Shown here: positions 11,889 to 21,156 of the stretch, piece by piece
Numbering within the stretch: position 1 is the first letter of the stretch
Layout of the letters: each line of letters begins with the position of its first letter
The notes under the pieces: generated by a model
What the model was told of the DNA's origin: nothing
What the model saw: only the letters and a program-made list of their open reading frames with translations
Databases searched by the model: none
Source of the DNA: Streptomyces sp. NBC_00289
GTDB lineage: Bacteria > Actinomycetota > Actinomycetes > Streptomycetales > Streptomycetaceae
Reading direction: 5' to 3'
Length of the DNA stretch: 64,000 nt
Assembly: GCF_041435115.1 (NCBI RefSeq)
Contig: NZ_CP108046.1
Location: 8,804,001 to 8,868,000, forward strand
Made by a program: the position numbers and the translations under genes

Positions 11889-12031
11889 GTCGAAACGGTG
11901 CTCACATACTGGACCCGTCATACAGTTTCGGCAATGGTCGTTCGTTTTCTCTGTAGGCCTTCGCTGGACAGCGGGATGTTCGCTGTCGACCGGGGGAAAG
12001 ATACTTAATTCGTTGTACAGTTTCGGCGATG
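11889..12031. promoter_or_regulatory. repeated operator-like motif in divergent promoter region
   Basis: The motif TACAGTTTCGGCRATG occurs at 11921-11936 and again at 12016-12031 in the same orientation. A related inverted copy (GTCGAAACGGT) lies at 11889-11899. The region separates the divergent hydratase and acyl-CoA dehydrogenase genes, where a shared regulator, perhaps one of the nearby TetR proteins, would be expected to bind. The assignment is inference from repetition and position. Confidence 0.5.
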
Positions 12032-12073
12032 CGGCGGGCACCGGCGCCCGCACGCCTGTCGGCGGGAGGAACC

Positions 12074-13294
12074 GTGCCGATCCAGTTCGATGTCGATCCG
12101 TCAGTCGCCCGGCTTGCCGAGGCCACCGCGGAATTCGTCCGCGAGGTGGTGATCCCGGCCGAGCGCGAGTGCGGCGGGTCCGTCCACGACGCCCCGCAGG
12201 CGCTGCGGGAGGCCCTGCAGAAGGGGGCTCGTGAGGCGGGCGTGTTCGCGCCGCACGTTCCCGGGCGGTGGGGCGGGCACGGGCTCGACCTGCGTGGTCA
12301 GGCGGTGGTGTTCGAAGCCGCCGGGTACTCCGTGCTCGGCCCGCTGGCGCTGAACTGCGCTGCTCCGGACGAGGGCAACATGCACCTGCTCGACAAGGTG
12401 GCCACCGAGGAGCAGAAGGCGCGCTACCTGCGCCCGCTGGCCGCCGGCGAGTACCGCTCGTGCTTCGCGATGACCGAACCGGCGCCGGGCGCCGGCGCGG
12501 ACCCGCGCGCGCTGCGGACCACGGCGGTGCGGGTTCCGGGTGGCTGGCGCATCGACGGGCGCAAGTGGTTCATCACGGGGGCCGACGGCGCCGACTTCAC
12601 CATCGTGATGGCCCGCACCGAGGGCAGCCCCGGGGGCTCGGGCGGTGCCACCATGTTCCTCGTCGACGCCGGCAACCCGGGCATGCGCATCGTCAGGAAC
12701 ATCGACACGCTCGACGAGAGCCTCTTCGCCGGACACAGCGAGGTCGCGTTCGAGGAGTGCGTGGTGGGCGAGGGGCAGGTGCTCGGCCAGGTGCACCGGG
12801 GCTTCGAGAACGCCCAGGTCCGCCTGGGTCCGGCCCGGTTGACGCACTGCATGCGCTGGCTGGGCGCCGCGACCCGCGCCCGGGACGTCGCCCTGGAGCG
12901 GGCCGGGACCCGCGAGGCGTTCGGCTCGCTGCTCGGGGATCTCGGCATGGTGCAGCAGATGCTGGCCGACTCCGAGATCGACATAGAGGCGAGCCGCGCG
13001 CTGATCTGGCGTACGGCCTGGGAGTTGGACAACGGCTCCGCCGCTGCCGCGCAGTTCTCCTCGGTGTCCAAGGTCTTCGTGGCGGAGGCCGTGGGCCGGA
13101 TCGTCGACCGGGCGGTGCAGATCTGTGGCGCGCTGGGGATCTCGGCCGAGGACGCCCCGCTGGCGCGTCTGGTCAGAGAGGTGCGGCCGTTCCGGATCTA
13201 CGACGGCCCGTCCGAGACCCATCGGTTCGCCATCGCGCGCCGTGCGGTGAAGCCGTACCGGCAACCCCGGCCGGCCGTGGGCGACGGCTCCTGA
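12074..13294 (+). CDS. acyl-CoA dehydrogenase
   Basis: A 406-residue acyl-CoA dehydrogenase of the ACAD10/11-like branch. FAD and substrate motifs include CFAMTEPAPGAGADP, GRKWFITGADGADF, THCMRWLGAA and the C-terminal RIYDGPSETHRFAIARR. GTG 12074 is placed 4 bases after GGGAGGA; an upstream in-frame ATG at 12029 lies in the operator-like region and is less likely. It is divergent from the leftward operon and about 170 bases upstream of icmF. It may supply the 2,3-dehydrogenation step for acyl-CoAs entering or leaving the mutase. Confidence 0.88.
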   Translation: MPIQFDVDPSVARLAEATAEFVREVVIPAERECGGSVHDAPQALREALQKGAREAGVFAPHVPGRWGGHGLDLRGQAVVFEAAGYSVLGPLALNCAAPDEGNMHLLDKVATEEQKARYLRPLAAGEYRSCFAMTEPAPGAGADPRALRTTAVRVPGGWRIDGRKWFITGADGADFTIVMARTEGSPGGSGGATMFLVDAGNPGMRIVRNIDTLDESLFAGHSEVAFEECVVGEGQVLGQVHRGFENAQVRLGPARLTHCMRWLGAATRARDVALERAGTREAFGSLLGDLGMVQQMLADSEIDIEASRALIWRTAWELDNGSAAAAQFSSVSKVFVAEAVGRIVDRAVQICGALGISAEDAPLARLVREVRPFRIYDGPSETHRFAIARRAVKPYRQPRPAVGDGS

Positions 13295-13431
13295 CGAGGT
13301 GTCGGTCGCCGGCCCGGAGTCCTACTTACTTGTCATTGACTACAGCCAGTTCATGGGGGAAGCTGCTGGAGCCGTATGACGCGGGGAGTGCTTCCGGCTC
13401 CCCGGGGTCGTGCGGTTTTCCCACCCTAGAA

Positions 13432-13449
13432 TACTAGGACGTCCTAGTA
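13432..13449. promoter_or_regulatory. 18-bp perfect palindrome before icmF
   Basis: TACTAGGACGTCCTAGTA is a perfect 18-bp palindrome ending 16 bases before GTG 13466. It overlaps the end of a possible -10 hexamer (TAGAAT, 13427-13432), so a dimeric repressor bound here would block initiation of the mutase gene. No second copy was noticed elsewhere in the window. The regulator is unknown; one of the TetR proteins at 2485 and 3237 is a candidate. Confidence 0.75.
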
Positions 13450-13465
13450 AATGCCGGAGTGCATC

Positions 13466-16400
13466 GTGACCGCTGGCTTGCCCGCACCGCAACTTCACCA
13501 GGCGCAGCACCCCGTGCGCCTGGTCACCGCGTCCAGCCTCTTCGACGGCCACGACGCCTCGATCAACATCATGCGGCGCATCCTCCAGGCGCAGGGTGCC
13601 GAGGTCGTCCACCTCGGGCACAACCGCTCGGTGGGCGAGATCGTGGACGCCGCCGTGGAGGAGGACGTCCAGGGTGTCGCCGTCAGCTCCTACCAGGGCG
13701 GCCACGTCGAGTACTTCGAATACCTCGCCGAACTGCTCCGCGAACGCGGCGCCGGCCATGTGAAGGTGTTCGGCGGGGGCGGCGGGGTGATCGTCCCCGA
13801 GGAGATACAGCGCCTCGCCGCGGCGGGGGTGCGGATCTTCTCCCCCGAGGACGGCCAGCGCCTGGGCCTCGCCGGAATGATCAACACCATCGTCAGGGAC
13901 TGCGACTCCGCTCCCTGGCGGGACACCCCCGCGCGGCTCCCCTCCGTGCTGGCCGGCGAACGCCCCGCGCTCGCCCGGATGCTCAGCGCCCTGCAGTGCG
14001 CCACGGTGCCGGACGAGGACCTGCGGGCGCTGCGCGCCGCCGCGGCCGCGCGCTCCGTACCCGTCCTCGGCATCACCGGCACGGGCGGCGCGGGCAAGTC
14101 CTCCCTGACCGACGAGCTGGTACGGCGACTGCGCGTCGACCAGCAGGACAAGCTGCGGGTGGCCGTGCTCGCCGTCGACCCGACCCGGCGGCGCGGCGGC
14201 GGGGCGCTGCTCGGCGACCGGATCCGGATGAACTCCCTCGACGGCGACCGGGTCTTCTTCCGGTCCCTGGCCACCCGCGGCCACCACGAACTCCCCGAAG
14301 GCCTCGCCGACTCCATCGCCGCCTGCAAGGCCGCCGGATACGACCTGGTCATCGTCGAGACCCCCGGCATCGGTCAGGGTGACGCCGCCATCGCCCCGTA
14401 CTCCGACGTCTCGCTGTACGTCATGACGCCCGAGTTCGGTGCCGCCTCCCAGCTCGAGAAGATCGACATGCTGGACTTCGCCGACGTGGTCGCCATCAAC
14501 AAGTTCGAGCGGCGCGGCGCGGCGGACGCCATGCGTGACGTCGGGCGCCAACTGGTGCGCAACCGCGAGGCGTTCACCTCGCGGCCGGAGGACATGCCGG
14601 TCTTCGGCACCAGCGCCGCCACCTTCAACGACGACGGCGTCACCGCCCTCTACCAGCACCTGCTCGGCCTGCTCACCGAGCACGGGCTCCCGGCCGCCCC
14701 CGGCACCCTCCCGGTGACCACCGTGCGGCACTCCAGCGGAGCGGCGCAGATCGTGCCCACCGCCCGGGTGCGCTACCTCGCCGAGATCGCCGAGACCGTA
14801 CGCGGCTACCACGCCGGCACCGCGGCCCAGGCCCGGGCCGCCCGGCGCGTCCAGCGGCTGACCGCCGTACGGGACGAGCTGACCGCTGCCGGGGCACCCA
14901 CCGCCGACGTCGAAAAGCTGCTCGCCGACGCCGAGGGCGGCATCGACCCGTCCACGCGACGCCTGCTCGCGGACTGGCCGGAGACCGTACAGGCGTACTC
15001 GGGCGAGGAACTGGTGACCGTGGTCCGAGGCCGCGAACTGCGCACCGCCCTCGTCCGCGAGTCGCTCTCCGGCAGCCTCGTGCCGCGCGTCTCCCTGCCC
15101 CGCTACGAGGACCACGGTGAACTCCTGCGCTTCCTGCGTGCGGAGAACCTGCCGGGCAGGTTCCCGTTCACGGCCGGTGTGTTCCCGTTCAAGCGCGAAG
15201 GCGAGGACCCGGCTCGGATGTTCGCCGGCGAGGGCGACCCGCAGCGCACCAACCGCCGCTTCCATTACCTCTCCCGGCACAGTGAGGCCACCCGGCTGTC
15301 CACCGCCTTCGACTCGGTCACCCTCTACGGCCACGACCCCGCCGTCCGCCCCGACGTCTACGGCAAGATCGGGACGTCGGGCGTCTCTGTGGCCACCCTC
15401 GACGACATGAAGGCGCTCTACGCGGGCTTCGACCTCACCGCGCCCACCACCTCGGTGTCCATGACCATCAACGGCCCGGCGCCCACGGTCCTCGCCTTCT
15501 TCCTCAACACCGCCGTCGACCAGCGGCTCGACGCCTTCACCGCCGAGCACGGCCGCGAACCGACCGCCGAGGAGTCCGGCGAGATCCGGGCGTACGTCCT
15601 GCAGAACGTGCGGGGCACGGTCCAGGCCGACATCCTCAAGGAGGACCAGGGCCAGAACACCTGCCTGTTCTCCACCGAGTTCAGCCTGCGGATGATGGCC
15701 GACATCCAGGAGTGGTTCATCGAGCAGGGCGTACGCAACTTCTACTCGGTGTCCATCTCCGGCTACCACATCGCCGAGGCCGGCGCGAACCCCATCAGCC
15801 AGCTCGCCTTCACGCTCTCCAACGGCTTCACCTACGTCGAGTCGTATTTGGCACGCGGCATGGACATCGACGACTTCGCGCCCAACCTGTCGTTCTTCTT
15901 CTCCAACGGCATGGACCCCGAGTACTCGGTGCTCGGCCGGGTGGCCCGCCGCATCTGGGCGGTGGCCATGCGAGAGAGGTACGGGGCGGGGGAGCGCAGC
16001 CAGAAACTCAAGTACCACGTGCAGACCTCGGGCCGGTCCCTGCACGCGCAGGAGATGGACTTCAACGACATCCGCACCACCCTGCAGGCACTCATCGCCG
16101 TCTACGACAACTGCAACAGCCTGCACACCAACGCCTACGACGAGGCGGTCACCACCCCGACCGAGGACTCGGTCCGCCGGGCACTCGCCATCCAGCTCGT
16201 CATCGACCGCGAGTGGGGTCTGGCGATGAACGAGAACCCGCTCCAGGGCTCGTACGTCATCGACGAACTCACCGACCTCGTCGAAGAGGCCGTACTGACC
16301 GAGTTCGAGCGGATCAGCGAGCGCGGGGGAGTTCTCGGCGCCATGGAGACGGGCTACCAGCGCGGCCGTATCCAGGACGAGTCGATGCTCTACGAGCAGC

Positions 16401-16711
16401 GCAAGCACGACGGCACACTCCCCGTCATCGGGGTCAACACCTTCCGCAGGCCGGGCGGTGACAGCGACCACCAGGTGGTGGAGCTGGCCCGCGCCACCGA
16501 GGGGGAGAAGCAGTCCCAGCTCGCCCGGGTCGAGGATTTCCGCGGCCGTCACCGCGTCGAGACCGAGGCCGCCCTCACCGAACTCAGGCGCGCCGCCACC
16601 AGCGGAGAGAACGTCTTCGCCGTCCTGATGGACGCGGCCCGGGTCTGCTCGCTCCAGCAGATCACCGAGGCGTTCTTCGAAGTCGGCGGGGAATACCGCC
16701 GCAACGTCTGA
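13466..16711 (+). CDS. icmF: fused isobutyryl-CoA mutase (IcmF)
   Basis: A 1081-residue adenosylcobalamin mutase fusion. The N-terminal B12 domain has the DGHDASINIMRRIL signature. A MeaB-like G-protein chaperone domain follows, with the P-loop GTGGAGKSS near residues 204-212 and ETPGIGQGD. The large acyl-CoA mutase domain fills the C-terminal half (SMTINGPAPTVLAFFLNTAVDQ region, then FFSNGMDPEYSVLGR). This order is that of IcmF, which interconverts isobutyryl-CoA and butyryl-CoA and in some members isovaleryl- and pivalyl-CoA. GTG 13466 follows GGAG by 6 bases; an in-frame ATG at 13451 has no ribosome site. Regulation by the palindrome at 13432 is likely. Confidence 0.92.
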   Translation: MTAGLPAPQLHQAQHPVRLVTASSLFDGHDASINIMRRILQAQGAEVVHLGHNRSVGEIVDAAVEEDVQGVAVSSYQGGHVEYFEYLAELLRERGAGHVKVFGGGGGVIVPEEIQRLAAAGVRIFSPEDGQRLGLAGMINTIVRDCDSAPWRDTPARLPSVLAGERPALARMLSALQCATVPDEDLRALRAAAAARSVPVLGITGTGGAGKSSLTDELVRRLRVDQQDKLRVAVLAVDPTRRRGGGALLGDRIRMNSLDGDRVFFRSLATRGHHELPEGLADSIAACKAAGYDLVIVETPGIGQGDAAIAPYSDVSLYVMTPEFGAASQLEKIDMLDFADVVAINKFERRGAADAMRDVGRQLVRNREAFTSRPEDMPVFGTSAATFNDDGVTALYQHLLGLLTEHGLPAAPGTLPVTTVRHSSGAAQIVPTARVRYLAEIAETVRGYHAGTAAQARAARRVQRLTAVRDELTAAGAPTADVEKLLADAEGGIDPSTRRLLADWPETVQAYSGEELVTVVRGRELRTALVRESLSGSLVPRVSLPRYEDHGELLRFLRAENLPGRFPFTAGVFPFKREGEDPARMFAGEGDPQRTNRRFHYLSRHSEATRLSTAFDSVTLYGHDPAVRPDVYGKIGTSGVSVATLDDMKALYAGFDLTAPTTSVSMTINGPAPTVLAFFLNTAVDQRLDAFTAEHGREPTAEESGEIRAYVLQNVRGTVQADILKEDQGQNTCLFSTEFSLRMMADIQEWFIEQGVRNFYSVSISGYHIAEAGANPISQLAFTLSNGFTYVESYLARGMDIDDFAPNLSFFFSNGMDPEYSVLGRVARRIWAVAMRERYGAGERSQKLKYHVQTSGRSLHAQEMDFNDIRTTLQALIAVYDNCNSLHTNAYDEAVTTPTEDSVRRALAIQLVIDREWGLAMNENPLQGSYVIDELTDLVEEAVLTEFERISERGGVLGAMETGYQRGRIQDESMLYEQRKHDGTLPVIGVNTFRRPGGDSDHQVVELARATEGEKQSQLARVEDFRGRHRVETEAALTELRRAATSGENVFAVLMDAARVCSLQQITEAFFEVGGEYRRNV

Positions 16712-16803
16712 TCCCGCTCCGAACAGGCGCTCAACAGGACCTGACCTCAAGCCTGTTCCGTTTCGTCTCCCCGTCCCCTCGTCCTACGCAAAGGGCCACC
16801 CGC

Positions 16804-17667
16804 ATGGAAACTGTCTCGCGTCTCGGTGTCGTCGGCTGCGGCCTCATGGGCTCCGGCATCGCCGAAGTCGCCGCCCTGGGCGGTGTCGACGTCCTCGTCG
16901 CCGAGTCGTCCTCCGACGCGGCCACGGCCGGCCGCCGGCGCGTCGAGGCCTCCCTCGACCGTGGTCTGCGCCGCGGCAAGATCACCGAAGAGGCGCGCGA
17001 CGGTGCGCGCTCCCGGCTGAGCTACACCGCCGACCTCAAGGACATGGCCGACCGCCAGTTCGTGATCGAGGCCGTCGCCGAGAACCGCGACCTGAAGGCG
17101 GGTGTCCTGCGCACCCTCGACCAGGTCGTGACCGATCCCGAGGCCGTTCTCGCCACCAACACCTCGTCGATTCCCATCGTGGACCTGGCGGTGGCGACCC
17201 GGCGGCCCACCCATGTCCTGGGCCTGCACTTCTTCAACCCCGTACCGGTACAGGCGCTGGTGGAGATCATTCCGGCCCTGACCACGAGCCCCGACACGGT
17301 CGTACGGGCCAGGGCCTTCGTCTCCGAGGCCCTGGGCAAGGAGGTCGTCGAGGCGAGCGACCGCTCCGGGTTCGTCGTCAACGCTCTCCTCGTGCCCTAT
17401 CTGCTCGCCGCGGTGCGGATGGTGGAGGCCGGAGCCGCGACCGCGCAGGACATCGACCGCGGTATGGAACTGGGCTGCGCCCACCCCATGGGTCCACTGC
17501 GCCTGCTCGACCTCATCGGTCTGGACACCGCACAGGCGGTCGCGGAGTCGATGTACGAGGAGTTCAAGGAGCCGCTGTACGCGCCTCCCGCGTTGCTGCG
17601 CCGCATGGTCGCCGCCGGCCGGCTGGGCCGCAAGAGCGGCCAGGGGTTCTACGACCACGCCGTGTGA
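16804..17667 (+). CDS. 3-hydroxyacyl-CoA (3-hydroxybutyryl-CoA) dehydrogenase
   Basis: A 287-residue NAD-dependent enzyme oxidising 3-hydroxyacyl-CoA to 3-oxoacyl-CoA. The Rossmann motif is at residues 8-18 (GVVGCGLMGSG), the catalytic His is in LGLHFFNPVP, and the C-terminal domain ends with the usual GRKSGQGFYDH. ATG 16804 follows AAAGGG. It lies 92 bases after icmF on the same strand and probably shares its transcript. With icmF it would process butyryl-CoA after dehydrogenation and hydration. Confidence 0.92.
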   Translation: METVSRLGVVGCGLMGSGIAEVAALGGVDVLVAESSSDAATAGRRRVEASLDRGLRRGKITEEARDGARSRLSYTADLKDMADRQFVIEAVAENRDLKAGVLRTLDQVVTDPEAVLATNTSSIPIVDLAVATRRPTHVLGLHFFNPVPVQALVEIIPALTTSPDTVVRARAFVSEALGKEVVEASDRSGFVVNALLVPYLLAAVRMVEAGAATAQDIDRGMELGCAHPMGPLRLLDLIGLDTAQAVAESMYEEFKEPLYAPPALLRRMVAAGRLGRKSGQGFYDHAV

Positions 17668-17802
17668 CGGCGGTTCCACGACCCCTTCGTCCGACCGTGG
17701 GTTCCACGACCTTCCGCCCGAGAGCGGGGACGCGAGGACGGCGAGGGGCGGTCCGGTGGCCGGCCCGCCCCTGCGCCTCATCGGCTCGTGCGACCCACCT
17801 TG

Positions 17803-18378
17803 TCAGGCGGTCGCCTCGCCGGCTCCGGCTGTCACCTCCTCGGCCCGGTGCTGCTCCGCGGGCTCGGGGGTGGTGGCCGGGGGAGCGAACATCAGGCGCA
17901 GTCCGAGGACGGCGCAGAGCGGGCCGAGCGCGCACATGGCGGCGGCGCTGACGAAGGCGGCGTCCAGGTGGCCGGCGTCGTAGCCGAAGCCGCCGAAGTA
18001 CGTGGCGAAGACGGACGCGAAACCGAAGAACATGCCCGGGATGAGAGCGAACGGCCTCAGCCGGCCGGTGGCCAGCAGGGTGCCGTTGACGAAGAAGATC
18101 ACCACGCCCAGCGCCAGGGTCTGGGCGAACTCCCCGGTGCCGAACATCGTGCCCGTCTCCCGGTTGAGGAGTACGGCCACCACACCGAACCCCGCCCCCG
18201 TCGTGGTGGCGGTGATCATGGAGATGGCGTTGGGGATGCTCGGACCGCCCTGCATGAACGTTCCGGCCCAGGTGATGAAGATCGCCCAGGTCGGCATGTG
18301 GAGCGGGCTGAGCAGCAGGAAGACGGTGGCGAAGGCGATGATCGAGGCGCTGACCTCGTGCGGCAGTCTGCTCTTCAT
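17803..18378 (-). CDS. DUF1097-like integral membrane protein
   Basis: A 191-residue hydrophobic protein with about five membrane segments (ASIIAFATVFLLLSPL, MITATTTGAGFGVVAVLL, ALGVVIFFVNGTLLAT, LIPGMFFGFASVFATYF and AAAMCALGPLCAVLGLRLMF) and a charged C-terminal tail of about 25 residues. The pattern matches what I recall of DUF1097 proteins, whose function is unknown. It starts 2 bases after the stop of the alpha/beta hydrolase gene, so it is the last gene of the formamidase operon and may move a small amide, acid or ammonium. That role is inference. Confidence 0.78.
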   Translation of the reverse strand: MKSRLPHEVSASIIAFATVFLLLSPLHMPTWAIFITWAGTFMQGGPSIPNAISMITATTTGAGFGVVAVLLNRETGTMFGTGEFAQTLALGVVIFFVNGTLLATGRLRPFALIPGMFFGFASVFATYFGGFGYDAGHLDAAFVSAAAMCALGPLCAVLGLRLMFAPPATTPEPAEQHRAEEVTAGAGEATA

Positions 18379-18380
18379 GG

Positions 18381-19415
18381 CTACGCCAACCCGCCCGGCT
18401 TGGCCAGCAGTTCCTTGATACCGGTGTCGATGAACGCGGTGTCCGCGGGGCTGCTGCCGCCGCCGGCGAAGTGACCCCAGATGCCGGGGATCACCCGGAG
18501 TTCGGCGCCCGGGATGTGGCTGACGGCCCAGGCCTCGTCCTCCGGCGGGAAGTAGAGGTCCTTCTCGGCGGGCATGTCGAGCGTGGTCGCCTTGATGGAG
18601 CCCAGCGCCGCCTCGGTGTTCCCGTCGAAGCCGGGGGTGCGCCCGACGTCACCGTTCTGCCACGTCCAGAGCATGGTGAGCAGGTTGTTGGGGTCCCGGC
18701 CGTCGAGGAAGAAGCCCTCCCAGAAGCCGACGAGGAAGTCCTCCAGGGAGGTGTAGCCGAGCTTCTCGTACTCCTTCTCCCAGTAGAACGCCTGCGAGAA
18801 GCCCCATCCCGCGTACACCCGGGCCAGTGCGCGCAGTCCGGTGGTTGGCCACTTGTCCGCGTCGTACCAGCCGCCGGCGAAGACCGCGTCGGCGGTCAGC
18901 GCGGCCTTGACGCCCTCCAGGAAGACCTTGTTGTGGGCGCTGGTGCGTGGGGAGCCGCAGAAGGGGGCGATCCGCTCGACCATCTCCGGGTGGCTGACGG
19001 CCCACTGGAAGGTCTGGCCGGCGCCCATCGACCAGCCGGTCACGAGCTGGATCTTCTCGATGCCGAACTCCTCGGTCACCAGCTTGTGCTGGGCCGCGAT
19101 CTGGTCGTACACCGTGATGTCGGGGAAGCGGGCGCGGTCGTACGGCGGCGGGGTGTTGCTCGGCGAGGTGGACAGACCGTTGCCGAGCATGTTCGGGACG
19201 ATGATGAAGTACTCGGCAGGGTCGAGGGCCATGCCGGGGCCGATCAGCCACTCGTTGTCCCAGTGCCGGCCGGAGTACCAGGTGGGGTAGACGATGACGT
19301 TGGACTTGTCCGCGTCGAGCTCGCCGTACGTGGTGTAGGCGAGGTGCGCGCCGCGCAGGGTGGCGCCGCTCTGGGTGGTGAAGTCGCCCAGCTGGAAGGT
19401 GAGATGGTCACTCAT
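18381..19415 (-). CDS. alpha/beta hydrolase of the homoserine O-acetyltransferase-like group
   Basis: A 344-residue alpha/beta-hydrolase. The nucleophile elbow is GWSMGAGQ and the catalytic His is probably in GHFAGGG near the C-terminus. N-terminal segments such as LRGAHLAYTTYGELDADKSNVIV and the oxyanion region resemble MetX-like acyltransferases that have become hydrolases. It lies 20 bases after formamidase on the same strand, so it may hydrolyse an ester or amide delivered in the same pathway. Substrate unknown. It is not expected to make methionine here. Confidence 0.85.
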   Translation of the reverse strand: MSDHLTFQLGDFTTQSGATLRGAHLAYTTYGELDADKSNVIVYPTWYSGRHWDNEWLIGPGMALDPAEYFIIVPNMLGNGLSTSPSNTPPPYDRARFPDITVYDQIAAQHKLVTEEFGIEKIQLVTGWSMGAGQTFQWAVSHPEMVERIAPFCGSPRTSAHNKVFLEGVKAALTADAVFAGGWYDADKWPTTGLRALARVYAGWGFSQAFYWEKEYEKLGYTSLEDFLVGFWEGFFLDGRDPNNLLTMLWTWQNGDVGRTPGFDGNTEAALGSIKATTLDMPAEKDLYFPPEDEAWAVSHIPGAELRVIPGIWGHFAGGGSSPADTAFIDTGIKELLAKPGGLA

Positions 19416-19435
19416 GGGGCTGCCTTTCGGGACGT

Positions 19436-20683
19436 TCAGGAGGTGACGGCGCACTGGCCGCGGTCGGCTTTTCTCGGGCCCTCGGCGTTCGGCCGGATGT
19501 CGAAGTCGAAGATCGCCGTGGGCAGGTAGAGGGTGCTGCACGCGTTCGGGATGTCCACGACTCCGCTGAGCCGGCCCTCGATCGGGGCCGAGCCGAGCAG
19601 GAGGTAGGCCTGCTCGCCGCTGTAGCCGAAGGTCGTCAGGTAGTCGACGGCGTTGAGGCAGGCGTTGCGGTACGCCATCGTCGCGTCGAGGTAGTGGTTG
19701 GTGTCGGTCTCGTGGTCGACGGAGATGCCGACGAACGAGATGAACTCGGTGTACTGCGGCGCCACGTTGCCCGGCATGAAGATCGGGTTGGTGGTGACGC
19801 CGTACTTCTCCATGCCCCCCTTGATCAGGTCGACGTGCAGGTCGATGAAGCCGCCCATCTCGATGGCGCCGCAGAAGGTGATCTCGCCGTCGCCCTGGCT
19901 GAAGTGCAGGTCGCCGCCGGAGAGCAGGGCGCCGGGGACGAGGACGGGGTAGAACACCCGGGAGCCGCGGGTGAAGTTCTTGATGTCGTGGTTGCCGCCG
20001 TTCTCGCGGGCCGGGACCGTGCGGGCGCCTTCGGCGGCGATGAGGGAGGCGGTCTCGCCGGTCGCCGTACCGGCCAGCGCGTTGTCGGCGAGCGGGGGCA
20101 GGGCGAGGGCCGGAACCCGGTGCGGGTCGGTGTCGATGAGGGCCTGTTCGCGGGCGTTCCAGCGGGCCAGCAGGTCGGCGGACGGCGCGGTGCCGAAGAG
20201 GCCGGGGTGGGTGATGCCGGTGTAGCGGACGCCGGGGATGTGGCGGGAGGTGGCCTGCTGGCCGTGGAAGTCCCAGACGGCCTTGTACGAGTCGGGGAAG
20301 CGGTCGGTGAGGAAGCCGCCGCCGTTGTCCTTGGCGAAGACGCCGGTGTAGCCCCAGCCCTGTCCGGAGCCCTCGCCCTCGGACTGCGGTACGGGCCCCA
20401 GGTCGAGGATGTCGACGACGAGCAGGTCGCCGGGTTCGGCGCCCTCCACCGCGATGGGACCGCTGAGCATGTGGGCGTGGGTGAGATCGACGTCGCGGAC
20501 GTCGTTGGCCGAGTCGTTGTTGCCGATCTGGTTGTCGGTCCAGTCCCGGCATTCGATGCGGAAGTCCGACCCGGGCTTCACGGTGACGGCGGGCGGGATG
20601 TCGGGGTGCCAGCGGTTGTGTCCGGGGACCTTCTGGTCGCGCATGGACATGGCCTGGTCGACGCTGAAGACGACTTCGGGCAT
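19436..20683 (-). CDS. fmdA: formamidase/acetamidase (FmdA family)
   Basis: A 415-residue cytosolic amidase of the FmdA/AmdA family, hydrolysing formamide to formate and ammonia. Family blocks seen are HNRWHPDIPPAVTVKPG, HMLSGPIAVEGAEPGDLLVVDI, GGDLHFSQGDGEITFCGAIE and the C-terminal YLLLGSAPIEGRLSGVVDIPN. Length matches the family. It is preceded by the small FmdB protein (80-base gap with short G-rich repeats) and followed by an alpha/beta hydrolase. Formate produced here could feed C1 metabolism. Confidence 0.92.
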   Translation of the reverse strand: MPEVVFSVDQAMSMRDQKVPGHNRWHPDIPPAVTVKPGSDFRIECRDWTDNQIGNNDSANDVRDVDLTHAHMLSGPIAVEGAEPGDLLVVDILDLGPVPQSEGEGSGQGWGYTGVFAKDNGGGFLTDRFPDSYKAVWDFHGQQATSRHIPGVRYTGITHPGLFGTAPSADLLARWNAREQALIDTDPHRVPALALPPLADNALAGTATGETASLIAAEGARTVPARENGGNHDIKNFTRGSRVFYPVLVPGALLSGGDLHFSQGDGEITFCGAIEMGGFIDLHVDLIKGGMEKYGVTTNPIFMPGNVAPQYTEFISFVGISVDHETDTNHYLDATMAYRNACLNAVDYLTTFGYSGEQAYLLLGSAPIEGRLSGVVDIPNACSTLYLPTAIFDFDIRPNAEGPRKADRGQCAVTS

Positions 20684-20763
20684 GGGGGCTGCCTTTCGTG
20701 TCGGGGCTGGGGGAACAGGGCTGGGAACCGGGCGGGCAGGGCTGGGAACCGGAGGAACCGGCC

Positions 20764-21045
20764 TCAGGGTCTGGGCAGTCGGGCCTGGCGGGGGTCGCCG
20801 GCCGGGGCGGGCCGACGGCGGGCCGGGGGCAGGTCCGTGACGACGCGCGGTTCGTGTGCGCTGGCTTCCTGGGCCCGCAGGGCGCGGGCCAGGGGGGCGG
20901 AGGTGCGGGGGAGCATCGGGGCGGTGAAGAGCCGGCGGGACCGCTCACCGCACATTGCGCACGGTTCTTCGGTCAGAGCGCGGCCCATCGGACGGATCAC
21001 GTCGAAGGGACCGCAGCCCGGGCAGCGGTACTGGTATGTGGTCAT
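20764..21045 (-). CDS. fmdB: FmdB-type zinc ribbon regulatory protein
   Basis: A 93-residue protein beginning MTTYQYRCPGCG, with two Cys pairs (YRCPGCG and CAMCGE) typical of the FmdB putative regulatory zinc ribbon associated with formamidase. The rest is Arg/Ala/Pro-rich and probably disordered. ATG 21045 follows GGAAGTG. It is immediately upstream of fmdA on the same strand. FmdB proteins are proposed regulators; the mechanism is not known. Confidence 0.87.
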   Translation of the reverse strand: MTTYQYRCPGCGPFDVIRPMGRALTEEPCAMCGERSRRLFTAPMLPRTSAPLARALRAQEASAHEPRVVTDLPPARRRPAPAGDPRQARLPRP

Positions 21046-21064
21046 GGACAACCCACTTCCAAAA

Positions 21065-21095
21065 GCTTCGAGAAAAAAGTATTTCCGACCGAAGC
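21065..21095. promoter_or_regulatory. inverted repeat in AT-rich leader of fmdBA
   Basis: GCTTCG (21065-21070) and CGAAGC (21090-21095) flank 19 AT-rich bases that include AGAAAAAAG. This AT-rich patch, unusual for the window, lies 20-50 bases upstream of the fmdB start on the minus strand and is the probable promoter/operator of fmdBA. Confidence 0.4.
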
Positions 21096-21156
21096 AATTG
21101 GGCAAGGGTTCGCCGTGTTACGTGCGTGTAAAAGGATGGCCGCGCCGCGGTGTCGG

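Noticed and set aside
13340..16750. 1136-codon open frame antisense to icmF
   Set aside because: It mirrors the codon bias of icmF, has Val/Gly/Asp-rich composition without domains, and lacks a ribosome site. It is a high-GC shadow frame.
18381..19415. Homoserine O-acetyltransferase (MetX)
   Set aside because: The fold resembles MetX, but it sits in a formamidase operon without methionine genes, so a hydrolase call is safer.
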